Source of the DNA: Apodospora peruviana
Taxonomy: Eukaryota; Ascomycota; Sordariomycetes; Sordariales; Lasiosphaeriaceae
DNA: 64,000 nt
Assembly: GCA_033439685.1 (NCBI GenBank)
Contig: JAUEDM010000002.1
Span: 6,014,001 to 6,078,000 of the forward strand
Direction: 5' to 3'
Below, one piece after another: positions 12,294-23,724 of the stretch (position 1 is its first letter; the number at the start of each line of letters is the position of its first letter). Below the pieces are notes generated by a model, which saw nothing but the letters and a program-made list of their open reading frames with translations, did not search any database and was not told the DNA's origin. The translations under genes were made by a program, and so were the position numbers.

Positions 12294-12906
12294 CTGATTG
12301 TAACGTGAAGTGGAGGGATGGATGTGTGAACTCGGCTGGTTTTCTACCTAGTTTATTGAACGCATTTGCAAACTCTTCCTCACAGAGTCACCCCCAGATC
12401 CGAGCTGAACGTGACAAGGCTATGACCATCATAACACTTCATCCTAAACAAAACTTGACAACCCTCCATACGCCTCGCGATATCCAAATAAGTGCACCCA
12501 GCACCTGTTTTCCGTCCCCCTAACCACGAGACACCCACGCTCCGTGCTCCAGCGCATCCCACACACCCACAAGTGAAGTTCCAAGGCTCCAGAGAATACA
12601 TCCAACTCAACAAACGAACCCCAACGCCGCAACTATCTTGAGATAAGATGAGAATCTGGCACGCTACTGCTCTCACTGCAACGCGAGCGATTGGTATCTA
12701 ATATTTATTCTCCGTCTTTGTCCCAAAGGGAATCGACAGAGTAAAAGCTGCTGGAAAACAGTATCTCACACAACGACACAGCTGCTATCATCGGGGGTCC
12801 CAGATTGCCGCCGGTGGTGTATGGTTCCCCTCTTGTCGTCAGCGGCATCGGGGGTAGTAAAGACGGTCCATTCGGTCGTGGCTGGGTCGAGATCTAAACC
12901 AGTCTG
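12294..12906. other. Intergenic region between convergent genes
   Basis: Short 3' flanks of the caspase-like gene and of the hypothetical gene on the opposite strand. No coding sequence was recognised. Confidence 0.4.
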
Positions 12907-13857
12907 CTACTCTCTACCACGTTGCTTCCTCCATGATACAAGAGTATGCAGCGCCCGCGAAGACCAACTTCTCTTCGGGATCGTACACCGAGAATTGTTG
13001 TGGGTTTCCTGGACGGTGTCGTCGTCGTTGGGTACCGGTTCCGGCAGCGGATCATGACCGCCGGCAAGATGGCCCCCGGGCCCGAAAAGACTACTCATAC
13101 CCTCACTATCACTTCTACTAGCACGTGTCGCTTGCATAGGCACCATCGTCATGGACCACGGCCGTTCAAAATTCGCCCAAATTATCAAGTTATCGTACGC
13201 GTCTTCCGTCAGAACGTATCGGTCGTAGTAGTGGGGCCGCAGGATGTCATAGTCGACGGTGTACTGGCGCTCGGTATTGATGAACGACTCCTTCTTCAGA
13301 TTCATTTTTTCATCCATATAGTTCCGCAGACGAAGCACCGGCACCCTATCTGGGTGGTGGGCCGAGAGAATTGGAAGGTACTGGACCCGTATTTTGCTGT
13401 TTTTGGGGTACCTTCTCCAACCTTTTTTAAGTGGGAATTTATCCTCAATTTTCTGTCCGCGGAAGGATGTCAACTGTTGACACAAAGCTGTTAGTGGTTT
13501 TATATCATCTGTCGTGTCTTTGCACGACTGGACTCCACAGGAACCATGGAAGTTGTGTACCAGGAGGATGGTCACTTTCCCGTCCGCCGTTTCCTCATTG
13601 GAAAGTATGACGACTGGGTGCCCAAAGGCGCCAAGGGATAGCTGGCCAGTATCACTGCCGGGCTTGATGCTCTCCTTCGGAGGTAGGAACTTTATCACAC
13701 CTGCCAGATAGCCGTTATTTACATATTTGTACGCATCTGTGTCGGGCAGCAAGACGCCAGATTGAGGTCGGCTAGGATGTACACCGGACCGAGGTCGGTT
13801 CCAGCTACTGTGTCGCGAGTGCGTAGGAGCAGGAGTGATCGACATGTTCGTATCCAA
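12907..13857 (-). CDS. Conserved fungal hypothetical protein
   Basis: Single-exon frame of 316 aa. Residues 1-40 are low-complexity and rich in Ser, Pro and His. Residues about 60-240 look like a folded alpha/beta domain with the phrases GHPVVILSNEE and QYLPILSAHHPDRVPVLRL. The last 60 residues are again polar. The central pattern (GxxxHPVVVLS, then YLPI...HPD...L.L) recurs in small uncharacterised fungal proteins I have seen, but I know no function for them. No signal peptide or membrane helix is seen. The start at 13857 is the first ATG of the frame. A long hairpin sits about 80 bp upstream. Confidence 0.6.
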   Translation of the reverse strand: MDTNMSITPAPTHSRHSSWNRPRSGVHPSRPQSGVLLPDTDAYKYVNNGYLAGVIKFLPPKESIKPGSDTGQLSLGAFGHPVVILSNEETADGKVTILLVHNFHGSCGVQSCKDTTDDIKPLTALCQQLTSFRGQKIEDKFPLKKGWRRYPKNSKIRVQYLPILSAHHPDRVPVLRLRNYMDEKMNLKKESFINTERQYTVDYDILRPHYYDRYVLTEDAYDNLIIWANFERPWSMTMVPMQATRASRSDSEGMSSLFGPGGHLAGGHDPLPEPVPNDDDTVQETHNNSRCTIPKRSWSSRALHTLVSWRKQRGRE

Positions 13858-13935
13858 AGTGGACGATGGGGAAAGAGTGAAATGAGAGTAACTTGCATGT
13901 GGATTTCAACTCGGTAACCGATTCTATTTTGTTTA

Positions 13936-14004
13936 AAGGCATTACTGCATGAAGGAGACAAGACTCATGGAGGTCCCGTGGTCCCCTTCATGCGGTAATG
14001 CCTT
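13936..14004. repeat. Inverted repeat, 22-bp arms with two mismatches
   Basis: The left arm (about 13936-13957, AAGGCATTACTGCATGAAGG plus two bases) pairs with the right arm (about 13983-14004) around a loop of about 25 bp. It lies 80-150 bp upstream of the start codon at 13857 (minus strand). It could be a regulatory palindrome, a small MITE-like element or a transcript hairpin. There are no flanking duplications that I can name with confidence. Confidence 0.6.
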
Positions 14005-14392
14005 GATGACTTAATTCCCGACCAACGTCAAGCTGTCCTCGGTGTGACAACGCGCATACCGGACTCAACCGATAGGTGGTGTAGCCACAACGGCAGTCAA
14101 CGAGCCGAATAGTGGTAACAATGCATTTAGATCAGTCCAGTTATCTCTGTTCATTCAATATCAAACTCTGCACAAGGTGTTACCAGCACATCCAACCCAC
14201 TGCTGTCAAGATGTTGGAACTGCAGAAGCAGCATAGTGTATCAGGGGCTCCTTACGCACTTAACGCACCCTGCAATCATCTCACAGAAATAACACAAACG
14301 TCCCTTAGGCTTCCATTTCTGTCTCTCGAGGGGATCAAACTCTGAATCTGCCATAATGTTATCCCCCTGGTTCCAGCTCATATCTAAATTCC

Positions 14393-15361
14393 CTACACAG
14401 AAGAAAGCTCCTTAATAAAGATATCAGCAGCCTTCTCTCCAATGGCCAAGGCCGTATTATTCGTATTGGCAGTAACGTTCCTTGGCACAATACTCATATC
14501 AGCAACCTTCAGCCGTCCAACACCATAAACGCCCAAGCTAGCAGCGTCCACCACACCATTCTGCTCCCGCGGTAGCATCTTGCACGCATCAAGGGGATGC
14601 CACCCCGAGCCAACGTTCTCCCGAATCCACCGCTGAATCACCTGATCGTCTTCGGCCGTGTGCTCAATATCTTTGCCATCAACAGCCAGTCCCTGGACGC
14701 CCTCATTAAACCTGACGCACCTAGCCGCCGAATCGGCCGCAAAAGGCGGGTGGCACGCGGCCATCTCGCCGCGGTAGCACCCCATCCGCCGCATCACCTC
14801 GCGCTGCTTCTCGTACATCCACAGGTGCTTCTTGACATCGACATCGTCTGACAGCATACCTGCCTCAAAGTCGAGAGGGTCATCTAGCTTCGGGCCGGTG
14901 ATATGCACGTGTCCGCGGGAGAGCGGGTAGACAGTGAACACAGACATGGCGAGGCCGGGGTCTCCCGTCGCGAGGCTCGGATCGCCGGGGAAGCCAGCCA
15001 TAGCGGTAAAGACCGCAACCGGCTTGTTTGGCTGACCCTCAAAGTCGCGATTCCAAGCTTCGACAAAAGCTGGGCCTAGTGCCGCAACTTCGGCGTCGCT
15101 TGGACGAGCTCTACCTTGAACTTCCTGGCCGTTCCAGCCCAACATTGGGTTATTCACGCGGTTCAGTTCCTCTGGACTGCCCATACGGTTATACACAAGT
15201 GCGCGTCGAGGGTTTCTTCCGGTTTGAGGGAGTTGTGGTACGAGTAGAGAATCATCTGGTGGTCTTCGTAGCCTGCCCCCAACACCAGGGGATGCCGCAA
15301 CGAGCGGAACGCCGGCTATTTTGAGGATATCAGGGTCGCCGATGCCAGAACGCTGCAGCAA
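14393..15361 (-). pseudogene. GMC oxidoreductase (alcohol-oxidase type), 5'-truncated and frameshifted
   Basis: The frame carries the C-terminal half of a GMC flavoenzyme. It starts at the SGIG(D) motif, continues through the substrate-binding domain (NPMLGWN...EVQ, AGFPGDPS, SRGHVHITGP) and ends with the active-site region (GSGWHPLDACKM) and the flavin-contacting NTNNTALAIGEKAAD. The N-terminal FAD-binding GxGxxG half is missing. Just after SGIG, the expected flavin-contacting segment (DHQMILYSYHN) is present only in a second frame at about 15283-15195. Two compensating indels therefore bracket it. It lies beside an FAD monooxygenase fragment and a PKS fragment, so it is probably a tailoring enzyme of the same dead cluster. 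The intact enzyme would have oxidised an alcohol at FAD. Confidence 0.8.
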
Positions 15362-15573
15362 CTACCTCACCTTTCTCTTGGCTAATCGAGGCGCAGATCT
15401 TGTATCACAGCTTTTGGTCTTTTGCTTTCTGGGCGAGTTGTCTGTAGAAGACACCGCTCAAACAGAAAGGGGAAGGCCTTGGTGAGGTAAATTGAATGAC
15501 ACTGAGCATAACAAATTCTCCTCACCGTAGTTACATTCAGCTATGTGCTTCTGCGGCAAACAATCCCTGTGCC

Positions 15574-16524
15574 TCAGTCCTCGACGTCCTCATTCCCATC
15601 CTCGTCCTCACAGAGGGGCAGTTGAGCTCTAAGCAATGGCTGCTCGCTCTTCCACCACGCCTTCACTCTGTCAATTCCGCCAAACATACCGTGATAGAGT
15701 GCGCCAGCGATAGCGAGGGCTGTGCCTCGCTGGCAGAACTCTCCCCACATGCGGGCCTGGGACCGGTGCAGGTCGGCATACCTCAGCACCTTTTCCTCCC
15801 ACTCGTCCAGTGATATTTTCCCCTCGAGATAATCTTCAACCATCAAGGCGTGAACGCTGCCTGGGTGCCGCTAAATGCAGTGTGCGGACGGTAAAGTGAC
15901 AGACCGTCCCCAACCAGCAGCATCCATCCGCCTTCAAAGACAGCTCGGCTTGACCGAAAGTCACTGATCAGTTGGACGAAAGGTCGTTGTATCTTTTTGA
16001 TTATCTCCAGAAAGGGCTCTGGAAACGGTATGGATCTGGCCTTCTGGAGCTGAACATTCCAAGATATCCTGGCGAACCCTGCCGGAAGGGACAATGTAAT
16101 GGTGACGATGGCCGGTCACACCGTCCTTCATGATCTCGTTCACCGTTTCTCCAGACTCATTGGTATACCATAGGAAGTTGAGGTATCTTTCATCTGGTTT
16201 GAGCGATCCGTATTCTCCCGGAACGGCGTACACAAGGCAGTGGTGTCCGTTCATCCTATATGCCGTTATGCTGCGCTGGAAGAGCTTGGGCGTTGAAGCG
16301 GACACTTGACGTTCCGGGACAGTGCCTCGCCAAGTGATATATCCCACATAGTTGCGGCAAACGGCCGCGACCACAGCATCCGCTTCGTCAGTAAATATCT
16401 CATCCGAGTCCTTGTCTCTGACCTTCAGCGACATTCTGGCCGGTCTCTCCGCGTCAGGCGGTTTCTTGTACACATTCAATGTCCAGAACCTCACTGTGGC
16501 ATAGATAAACAGCAGACCCGTCAC
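15574..16524 (-). pseudogene. FAD-dependent monooxygenase fragment (2,6-dihydroxypyridine-3-monooxygenase-like)
   Basis: Three overlapping frames together give the C-terminal two thirds of an aromatic-type FAD monooxygenase: the YITWRGTVPE strand and YLNFLWYTNE, then IPFPEPFLEII, then the flavin-binding LLVGDGLSLYRPHTAFS (the usual GDA-x-H/RP motif), then a C-terminal helix. Frameshifts lie near 16065 and 15848. The N-terminal GxGxxG part is absent: recognisable sequence stops near 16530, and the PKS fragment begins about 40 bp further right on the opposite strand. The simplest reading is that one deletion removed the 5' ends of both divergent genes. Confidence 0.75.
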
Positions 16525-18436
16525 TATTCACCGAGGATGGTGGCGTGGGATACCATGGGCTGGCATAACCGTCAAAGCTGGAGGACGTTGTCGTGGCCGA
16601 CAACGTCCTGCACGCCACTACGGATCTGCGGAGAACCCTGCGCAACGTTCGTAGAGCACCAAAGCCAGACGGTAAGCTGTTCATGCATGAACCTCTCAAA
16701 CAAGGAGGCGGGTTGCTCGGGTTTGTGTTTGGGCTCTTTTCGGGGTGGGTTGGCTCGGCTCCGACAATGAGGGGAAAGGGGGAGACATCCACCGCCGGCT
16801 GACTCCGAGCGTCACGGCAGACGTCTGGGATACCCTTTTGAAGGAAACTGGCTTCTCAGGGACCGACATGGTCCTGAGAGATTTTGATGACGACACGTCC
16901 CATCATCTTGGGTGGCTTGTTTCCACCGCCGTGGACGAGCAAGGACCTGCGAACGGCTACTCGCGGAATTACTTTCGCCGCGCCACAGTCGTCCTGAATA
17001 GGACATGTGAGGCTCAAGCTGTGCTCGCTCGAGAACTTGTTTTACGCATGCATAACCAGCTGGGTCTACAAGCTGTTGTGGTAGACATGCAGACAGTCGA
17101 GGCGGAAAGTTTGTTGCCCAGCCGCTTAGATAAGGGACGTGCTAGTAGTACAACCGAGCTCGTAATACTTCTTGCCGACTATGGGGATGCATTCCTGAGG
17201 TCTCTCAATGAGGTTTCACGGGGTTTGGCAAAGTATATCCTGCAGAATTCCCGCCACCTGCTTTGGATCTCCAGCAATGGGGGCCTAGACCCCAACCCCG
17301 ACCAGGGGTTGCTGGAAGGGATGGCGAGAAGCTTGCAGGCTTGAGTACTACGATCTCCACCTTGTTACCATGGCTCTAGCACGACATGAAGGGGACAAGC
17401 AACACCAACACTCGGTGTCCCTCGCCATACAGGTGGCCGCGGAGATGACACTGAGGCCAGCCCATCATCAGCCTTATGAGCAGGAATATGTCGAGCTGGA
17501 CGGCCTTCTGCACACTCGCCGGCTGATTGAGGCACATGTCCTCAAGTCTACCATGGATGAAAGCTTGGTCGGCTACACCATCGAGCCCGCTTCGCCTGCT
17601 GTCGACGGTTTGTCGGGTTTCGAACTGTCGACTTCTGCTTCCGAGCGGTCAGACTCCAGCGCCCCTTTCTTTATTCTGTCCGAACAGAGTCCTCTGGGCC
17701 TCATTGAGTCAACAACAGTGGAACAGTACAGTAGTACTACTGCGTACTCGGTTGTGACCATTCTCATACGAGCCGCCGTTCTTCGAAATCAGAATCAGGA
17801 TAGTGCTACAGGCAAGAAAGCCAGCAGTATTCCAGCTTTCCCAACTACTGTGTCACCGTCGTTGTTCTCGCCGTTGACGATGAGAGCCTCAGTCCGCACG
17901 AGGCGCCTGCGTTTCAGCCAGGTGACAGAGTCTTGGCCGTTTGCAGCGGGTGGCTTAGATCCCACAAACGCGTGGATTCCCGCCTCGTAGCCAAGAGATC
18001 CCCAGATGTGTCGTTCGTCGATGCTTGCACGAACGCTCCACCCTGCATCATCGCATACAGGACACTGGCGAATATGTGCCAGGTCGAGCAGAACGACAGG
18101 TTTCTGGTACGCAACGGCGCCAGTATCCTCGGACAAGCTACTCTCCAGCTGCTAAAGGATCCAGAACTAATCGGAGCACGAGAGGTCTGGACGACAGCTG
18201 GCGATGAGCGGGAAAGCACTTGGATTGTGGAGAACCTGGGGAAAGAAAGGGACTTTATACTGCCAGAATCTTGGTTCCAAAGTCAGAGTCTCAGTCAGCC
18301 CATGATCTCGTCCCAGTGGGAGCCTCGGTTCAACGTTATCGTGTCGCAGGATGATGGTCTCCCGGCCAGCAGCTCCGATATTCTCTCGAACTCCACTATT
18401 GTCGTCGATTTCTTGGCACTCGGCAGTTCGACATGT

Positions 18437-18444
18437 GCTCGTTC
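18437..18444 (+). repeat. Left 8-bp target-site duplication of the hAT element (GCTCGTTC)
   Basis: Identical to 20538-20545. Eight base pairs is the characteristic duplication length of hAT elements, and a perfect match argues for a fairly recent insertion. Confidence 0.9.
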
Positions 18445-20537
18445 CAGGGTTGGAAATCGATCGACTGATCGATTTGATCGATTCGATCAGACGATTCGAT
18501 TTCGATTTCGATCGTATCGATCCCAGCTGTCGGTCGATCGATTGGAAGCACCGCTTGATCGATATCGTATCAACTCAACATTCAATCAATCGATTTGATC
18601 GCCGATCGCCACGTACATCGGTGGTGTCAAGGGTTGATAGGGTAGTACGTGTCGGTACTTTCGCTGGACGCGTCTGCCAAAACATCTTTTTAAGGTGTTA
18701 GAGGGAGACTAATCCCTCATGATCCTTGCATCACAGCTATTGCTCTGTGGGGTAAGACCCACTAGATAGAATGTTCCAGCTCTCATCATCTTCTAGATCC
18801 TTCCACCAGATCATGTATATAGATGCCTGTGGTAAACACTGTCAGAAGCGATGCACATTGGATTCGTTGATTTTATGAGGAGTTATTCCATCTGACAGAC
18901 ACCACAGACATAGAGTTAGAAATGATCAACAAGAAACTTCTTCACACTAGTTTGGTGCAATCCCCCCCCAACATAAGCCATCAGGTAGCCGTAAGCAGCC
19001 ACACGCGACAGTGACGCGCTACAACGGGATATGACGCGAAGAAAAGGAAGCGAGCGGCCAATTCAAATTCGACTTGGCCTCTGCACTGTTTGTAGCCTTT
19101 CCAACCACTATGGACTCGTTTGATGAAGAGATAGAGGATGACTCCTCAGCGGCGTTGCATTCCGAGCCACCAACCAGTTCAGCCTCAACAAAGATATGCA
19201 CCCAGCAGGTTTCCAGATTACAGTGTTTGGACGACTGATAAACTTGACCAGTTCCCCGGCTTCACGATATGTCACGACCTTTCTCGAGAGTGGACATGGT
19301 GGTGGCAATTCGGATTCAGAATGAAGGACAACAGGTCACAGCCCAACAAGATTGTATGGATCTGTGAGAAATGTCTCCTCCGTAACAAGCCGAAGACTAC
19401 ACATTACGTCTTCATCGCTTCAACCGGCTGGACCACCTCGAGCTGGCCGTTCAAGGAGTGATAATCGAAGATAATGACGACCGGATCATGGAAGAGGTTC
19501 GCCTGTTCGATGATATGGATACGAAGACCCAGAGGCTCCTGAAGGTTTACATCAAGCTTAGATGGAAGAAGCTGAACGACTACTATGGCAAGCTGACCTC
19601 AACTGCTTACGTAGCGGCCGTTGTATTCCACCCCTGCAAGAAATGGCAAGCTCTAGAGCGGCTCTGGAACCAACTCCCATCTCGCCAGACCTCAGAATGG
19701 AAGAGGACGTATGAGAGAAGTTTAACGATAGTCTGGGAAGAGAAATACGCGAGCATGGCTCATGAGGTAGCCTGTGATAGTGTCTCAGCAGCTGTGACTA
19801 ACAGTGCTCTAGACTATATTGAGCGCCGACTGGCATTCAGTCGGTCACTGACTTGCCCAGACTCTCAAAGGCGACAAAATAAACGACCAAAGCAATCAGC
19901 TGCGTTACCAGCACAAGACGAACTTGATCAGTATTTATCAGAGCCACCGGTAGATAACGTTGCATACAAGGCTGGCCCAATTGCTTGGTGGAGGGACGTC
20001 GGCGCTTTGGGCTTTCCTAGGTTGTCTTATATGGCTGTTAACTTCCTTACTATCGAATCGTCTTCGGCAGAAACGGAAAGAGATTTCAGCAGTTGCGGGA
20101 GGATGGTAACGCCACTCAGATCCCGCCTACGACGCCATATTGTGGCCATGGCTCAATGCCTTCGTTCCTGGAGTAGAGCTGGCATTTATAAGCCAGCTCT
20201 TCCTCTTGGTCTCCTTGAACGGGACAATTGGAGGCAAGTCCGTCGACTGGTAGGCAGGATCACCGTGGATGAGGACAATGGGGGCTAGTGTAAGAAGAGT
20301 AAGAGATATGGATTGGATTTTTTCTCCAAAGGGAAAGTGACTACTACGGTGAGTCTGTATATATTTTATGATCATGTGATTTCCCGCGTGACAACTATTG
20401 TTTGGTCGAATCGATCGTCCATCCATTCGACTTCAAATAGTTGATCGATCGATATCGATCGATTAATGGTGACGATCGATGTAAATTCGATCGATCATAG
20501 CTCGGAAATCGATCGGTACGATCGATTTTCAACTCTG
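18445..20537 (+). mobile_element. hAT-family DNA transposon, internally deleted
   Basis: 2,093 bp, bounded by imperfect 19-bp terminal inverted repeats: CAGGGTTGGAAATCGATCG on the left, and CAGAGTTGAAAATCGATCG read inward from the right. It is flanked by a perfect 8-bp duplication. Both subterminal regions are packed with GATCGAT-type motifs (18455-18605 and 20405-20525), likely transposase-binding sites. Inside are only the ends of a transposase: an N-terminal zinc-finger-like part (about 19110-19461) and the C-terminal dimerisation part (19458-20288). The catalytic core is missing, so it cannot move on its own. It sits in the enoyl reductase region of the PKS. Confidence 0.92.
19110..20288 (+). 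pseudogene. hAT transposase remnant (BED-like N-terminus joined to hATC dimerisation domain)
   Basis: The N-terminal portion (19138-19461) has a tryptophan-rich strand and WICEKC...H, like the BED-type zinc finger of hAT transposases. A frame change near 19138 separates it from the ATG at 19110. The C-terminal portion (19458-20288, 276 aa) shows the hATC signature: DELDQYL, a following hydrophobic LSYMAVNFLTIESSSAETERDFS stretch (19 residues or so around 19999-20100) and NxLxP-like ends. A full hAT transposase is roughly twice as long. The RNase H-like catalytic core between the two parts is absent. Confidence 0.85.
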
Positions 20538-20545
20538 GCTCGTTC
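20538..20545 (+). repeat. Right 8-bp target-site duplication of the hAT element
   Basis: GCTCGTTC, an exact copy of 18437-18444. Removing the element plus one copy does not by itself restore the PKS frame, so the PKS already had, or later gained, an indel next to the insertion site. Confidence 0.9.
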
Positions 20546-22329
20546 ACACCAGAGATGTCTCTAACCATAACCGGAGCAACGCCGACGACAGCTTCCATAG
20601 TGCTCTATTCTAGCATGACCGTGAGCACCTTCAACATACATGTAGCTGAAGCGTACACCGGAAGCCATATGCAGGAGGCCCGTCATTACGCAGCGGCAAA
20701 CTCGGTCTCGCTGCCAGTGCATGGTTCGCAATCGCTTGTTGAGCGCTTCCCTGCATCGGATGTCGCAGCTGCATTCGAAACGGTTGGGAATGTCGGATCG
20801 GGAAACCATCGTGCTGGATTTTAGCGATATGAATGCTCCCAGCGACGTAAGTGCCCACTGTTCTCTGTTCCGCCTTCTTATGTCACGGGGCATTAGGATC
20901 TATGATGCCGCGATGCTTACAAGTTTTTAAACTCAGGTGAGAGTCCCAAACAAGTCCAAGTACAATCTGGACCCCCCGTCCACTTATATCATTGCTGGTG
21001 AGTTCGGTGGCATTGGCCGATTTCATGGCCAACTGGTTCGTGGGACGGGGAGCCCGCCACATGATTCTTCTGTCGCGGTCCGGCCCCAAAACAGCGGAGG
21101 CCCAGCAGCTTCTTGCCGATCTCAGCAGTCGAGACGTCCCATGTTGAGGCCCCGCTCCGTGATATCACGGACACTTTGGCGTTGAGGTCCGTTCTTGAAG
21201 ACTGTGCGTCACGGATGCCGCCCGTCAAAGGGTGTATCCAGAACGTTATGGTCGTCACAGTAAGCATGCCCCAAAGGAAGCGGCAGGGTAATGGAAAATG
21301 GTGGTAGCTAACGATGTGGTTGTTTTTTTTGTAGGAGCTCATCCCCGACAAGATGGAATTCCATGACTGGAAAGTGGCCGTCGACCCGAAGACTCTGGGC
21401 TCGTGGGATCTCCATCAGTTACTTCCTCAGAATCTCGACTTCTTTATCTTGGTGTCCTCGATGATGTGGACAATCGGAAGCGGCTCTCTGTCTGTGTACA
21501 GCGCTGCCAACAGTTACATGGACGCTCTGGCGCGTCACATCGTCTCCAAGGGGCAGAGGGCAGCAGCCCTTGGCCTCGGCATCGTGCCGGACGTTGGGTG
21601 GCTGACGTCGCGCACCCGAACGCCTCAACGCAGTCTCCATACAGCTAGCGCAGAAGTATGCCTTCACCTACTCGGCGGAGATCCAGGCCCTTTTCGACAT
21701 ATTTTGCGACCCGGCAACCCCATTCGGTCAAGATTCCGTGAGCTGCCACATGGTCACCGGCGTCCGCCCGCCAGCGCACCGGCATCACGTCGAGGAGGTC
21801 CCTTTCACCCTCTCTCGGCCGCTGTGGGGCCACATGCACCACGTACCACAGCTCACTGTTGTCGATAAAGATGGCACCAGCGGCGGAGATGGCAAGGTGT
21901 GTCAAGAGCGAGCCCTCGACGCGGCGGCGAGACTGGCGGCAGCGCCGTTGCTGGCAGAGGCTGCTGAGATCGTAGCCGAGGCTCTGGCGCAGATGCTCTC
22001 GTCCCTGCTGGGGACGCCCGTGGATCGACTGGAAGCCAGGAAACCCATGTACTCGACCGGCATCGACTCGCTATTGGCCATCGAGATTCGGAACTGGGCT
22101 GCCAAAGTCTTTGATGCTGATCTGCCTGTCTTTGACATTCTTGGAGGGGCGACTCTCGCCAGTGCCAGCATGTCTATTGCTCAGAAAGCTCACCGCAAGC
22201 AGACATGAATGAAATCCAGGAGGTTCGCGGCCAAAAGGGATTGTTACCACATTTGTAAACCGTAAAATAGGTACCTTATATTTAATAAACATTATATCAT
22301 ATCTGACCATCCCAACAAGAATGTATCGT

Positions 22330-23724
22330 CTAATTCAGCTCCGCCCGATGCGCCTCACTGCCAACGACGGGTAGCTCACTGAACACCTGCGGCTGCTGAG
22401 CCGCCGGCGGCGGAGGATATTGCTGAGGATAACCCTGGTTCTGTCCCATTGGTGGTCCTGGGATGGTGTTATTTGATTGTGGGCTACCTGTTGGCGCATA
22501 CCCATATGGACTTATGTTGTTATTATACACCTGCTGCTGTTGCTGTGGTGGTGGTGGTTGCTGCTGCTGTGTCTCCTCGTATTTGTAGTAGCCACCCATC
22601 GGCGGCGCACCCGGCACGTATTGTGGTTGTTGTGGCTGCTGGTGAGGGTACGGCTGTTGATATTGTTGTTCAGGGGGCACTTGGTAGCCGCCTTGCGGTG
22701 GGCTCTGGGCCTGTGTCATATATCCGGACGTCTGCGGCGCGGTTCCGATGTTAGATTCGCCTTTGCGCTTGCGCAGGAGAAAGAAGAATGCCAGGAAACC
22801 GATCAGCCCGATGACCGCGACGCCGCCCACTACGCCGCCGACGATGGCACCGATAGGGGCTGAGCTGCTGCTGCTGCCGTCGGAGCCGGACCCCGCAGGA
22901 GAGGTCGGTGTGGTGCTTTCCCCAGCTGGCGTCGTCGTGGATGATGACCGTGTGGTGGTGGAGCTCGAGCTTGAGGTTGTCGTCGAGCTGCTCGATGACT
23001 CCGTCGTGGAGAATGAGGAAGAGAGGTTAGGGGGCGTGGCATAGAGTGTGTCGAGACCGCCGAAGGCTTGACATTGGAGGATGGAGAAGACCTTGTTGGG
23101 TGTCGCGGTGGTCGAGTAGATCAGCGTGTAGCATGATGGGGATTCGGACCAGCTATCAACATGGTCAATTTCCAGTCGACCGACGGTCTTCATGATGACC
23201 TTACCAGCAAATAGTTCTCAGTCCGGCGCCTGAGCAGGCTCCCTTTGACGACGCTGAGTAGTCCAGGCACGCCGAATACATGCTTGAGGTGCATGTTGCG
23301 TAGTCGCCAACGCAACAGTCCATATTTCCTACCCCATCGTTCGTACAATACGCCGAATTCTTGACGCACGTAACCGGCGCGGCTGTTGGAGGGCAGAGTT
23401 ATTGTCAATTGGCTCTGATCAATGTTTATAAGACTGTCTGGGGCACATACGCGTGTTATCAGTGACAGAAACAAAGCCGCATGTGTCTGTTCCCACAGTC
23501 AAATCGCGCCTCAGCAGGTCCATCTCGCCGTATCGCGGGCGCGGGATGTCGGTCGGTATGGGGCTCCATCCGAGCCGGTTGGAGTCGTCGGGCCGGCCGG
23601 TCTCGCGAGCCGGGGTCCACGACTGGCCGTCGCCATGGCGCCGGACCAGGGGCGTGAAGGCGGCCGCCGAGGAAAGAAAAGCCGAAAAGAAGAGGACTGA
23701 ACGAGGGGAAGCCATCTTGTGCAA
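22330..23724 (-). CDS. Cell-surface single-pass membrane protein with Cys-rich ectodomain and Pro/Gln-rich tail
   Basis: Three exons (23724-23451, 23382-23205, 23152-22330) give 424 aa. A signal peptide covers about residues 1-22. A Cys-rich ectodomain follows, with CVKNSAYCTNDG and then MDCCVGDYATCTSSMYSACLDYS, a pattern common to fungal surface sensors. Next comes a Ser/Thr-rich, probably heavily O-glycosylated stalk, one membrane helix (VVGGVAVIGLIGFLAFFFLL) with a basic RKRK stop-transfer signal, and a cytoplasmic tail full of Gln, Pro and Tyr. The plan resembles WSC/Mid2-type wall sensors, but it is not a clear WSC domain. A role in wall or surface sensing is inferred. The frame is intact across both introns. 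Confidence 0.8.

Larger units (their letters stand above)
16569..22208 (+). pseudogene. Reducing polyketide synthase, 3' part only (cMT-ER-KR-ACP), decayed and interrupted by a hAT element
   Basis: Domains in order: end of the C-methyltransferase (ADNVLHATTDL, then a TGFSGTDMVLRDFDDDTSHH segment) at 16570-17000; linker; enoyl reductase at about 17480-20870 (VELDGLLHTRRL, then LVRNGASILGQATLQLLK), split by the transposon at 18445-20537; ketoreductase (TYIIAGEFGGIGRF, VSSMMWTIGSGSLSVYSAANSYMDAL) at about 20940-21600 with an intron near 21260-21333; acyl carrier protein at about 21920-22208 with the phosphopantetheine serine in GIDSLLAIEIR. Ketosynthase, acyltransferase and dehydratase are missing. 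Frame changes occur at many points, including either side of the transposon and inside the KR. It is not functional. The GMC oxidase and FAD monooxygenase fragments to the left were probably cluster partners. Confidence 0.85.
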
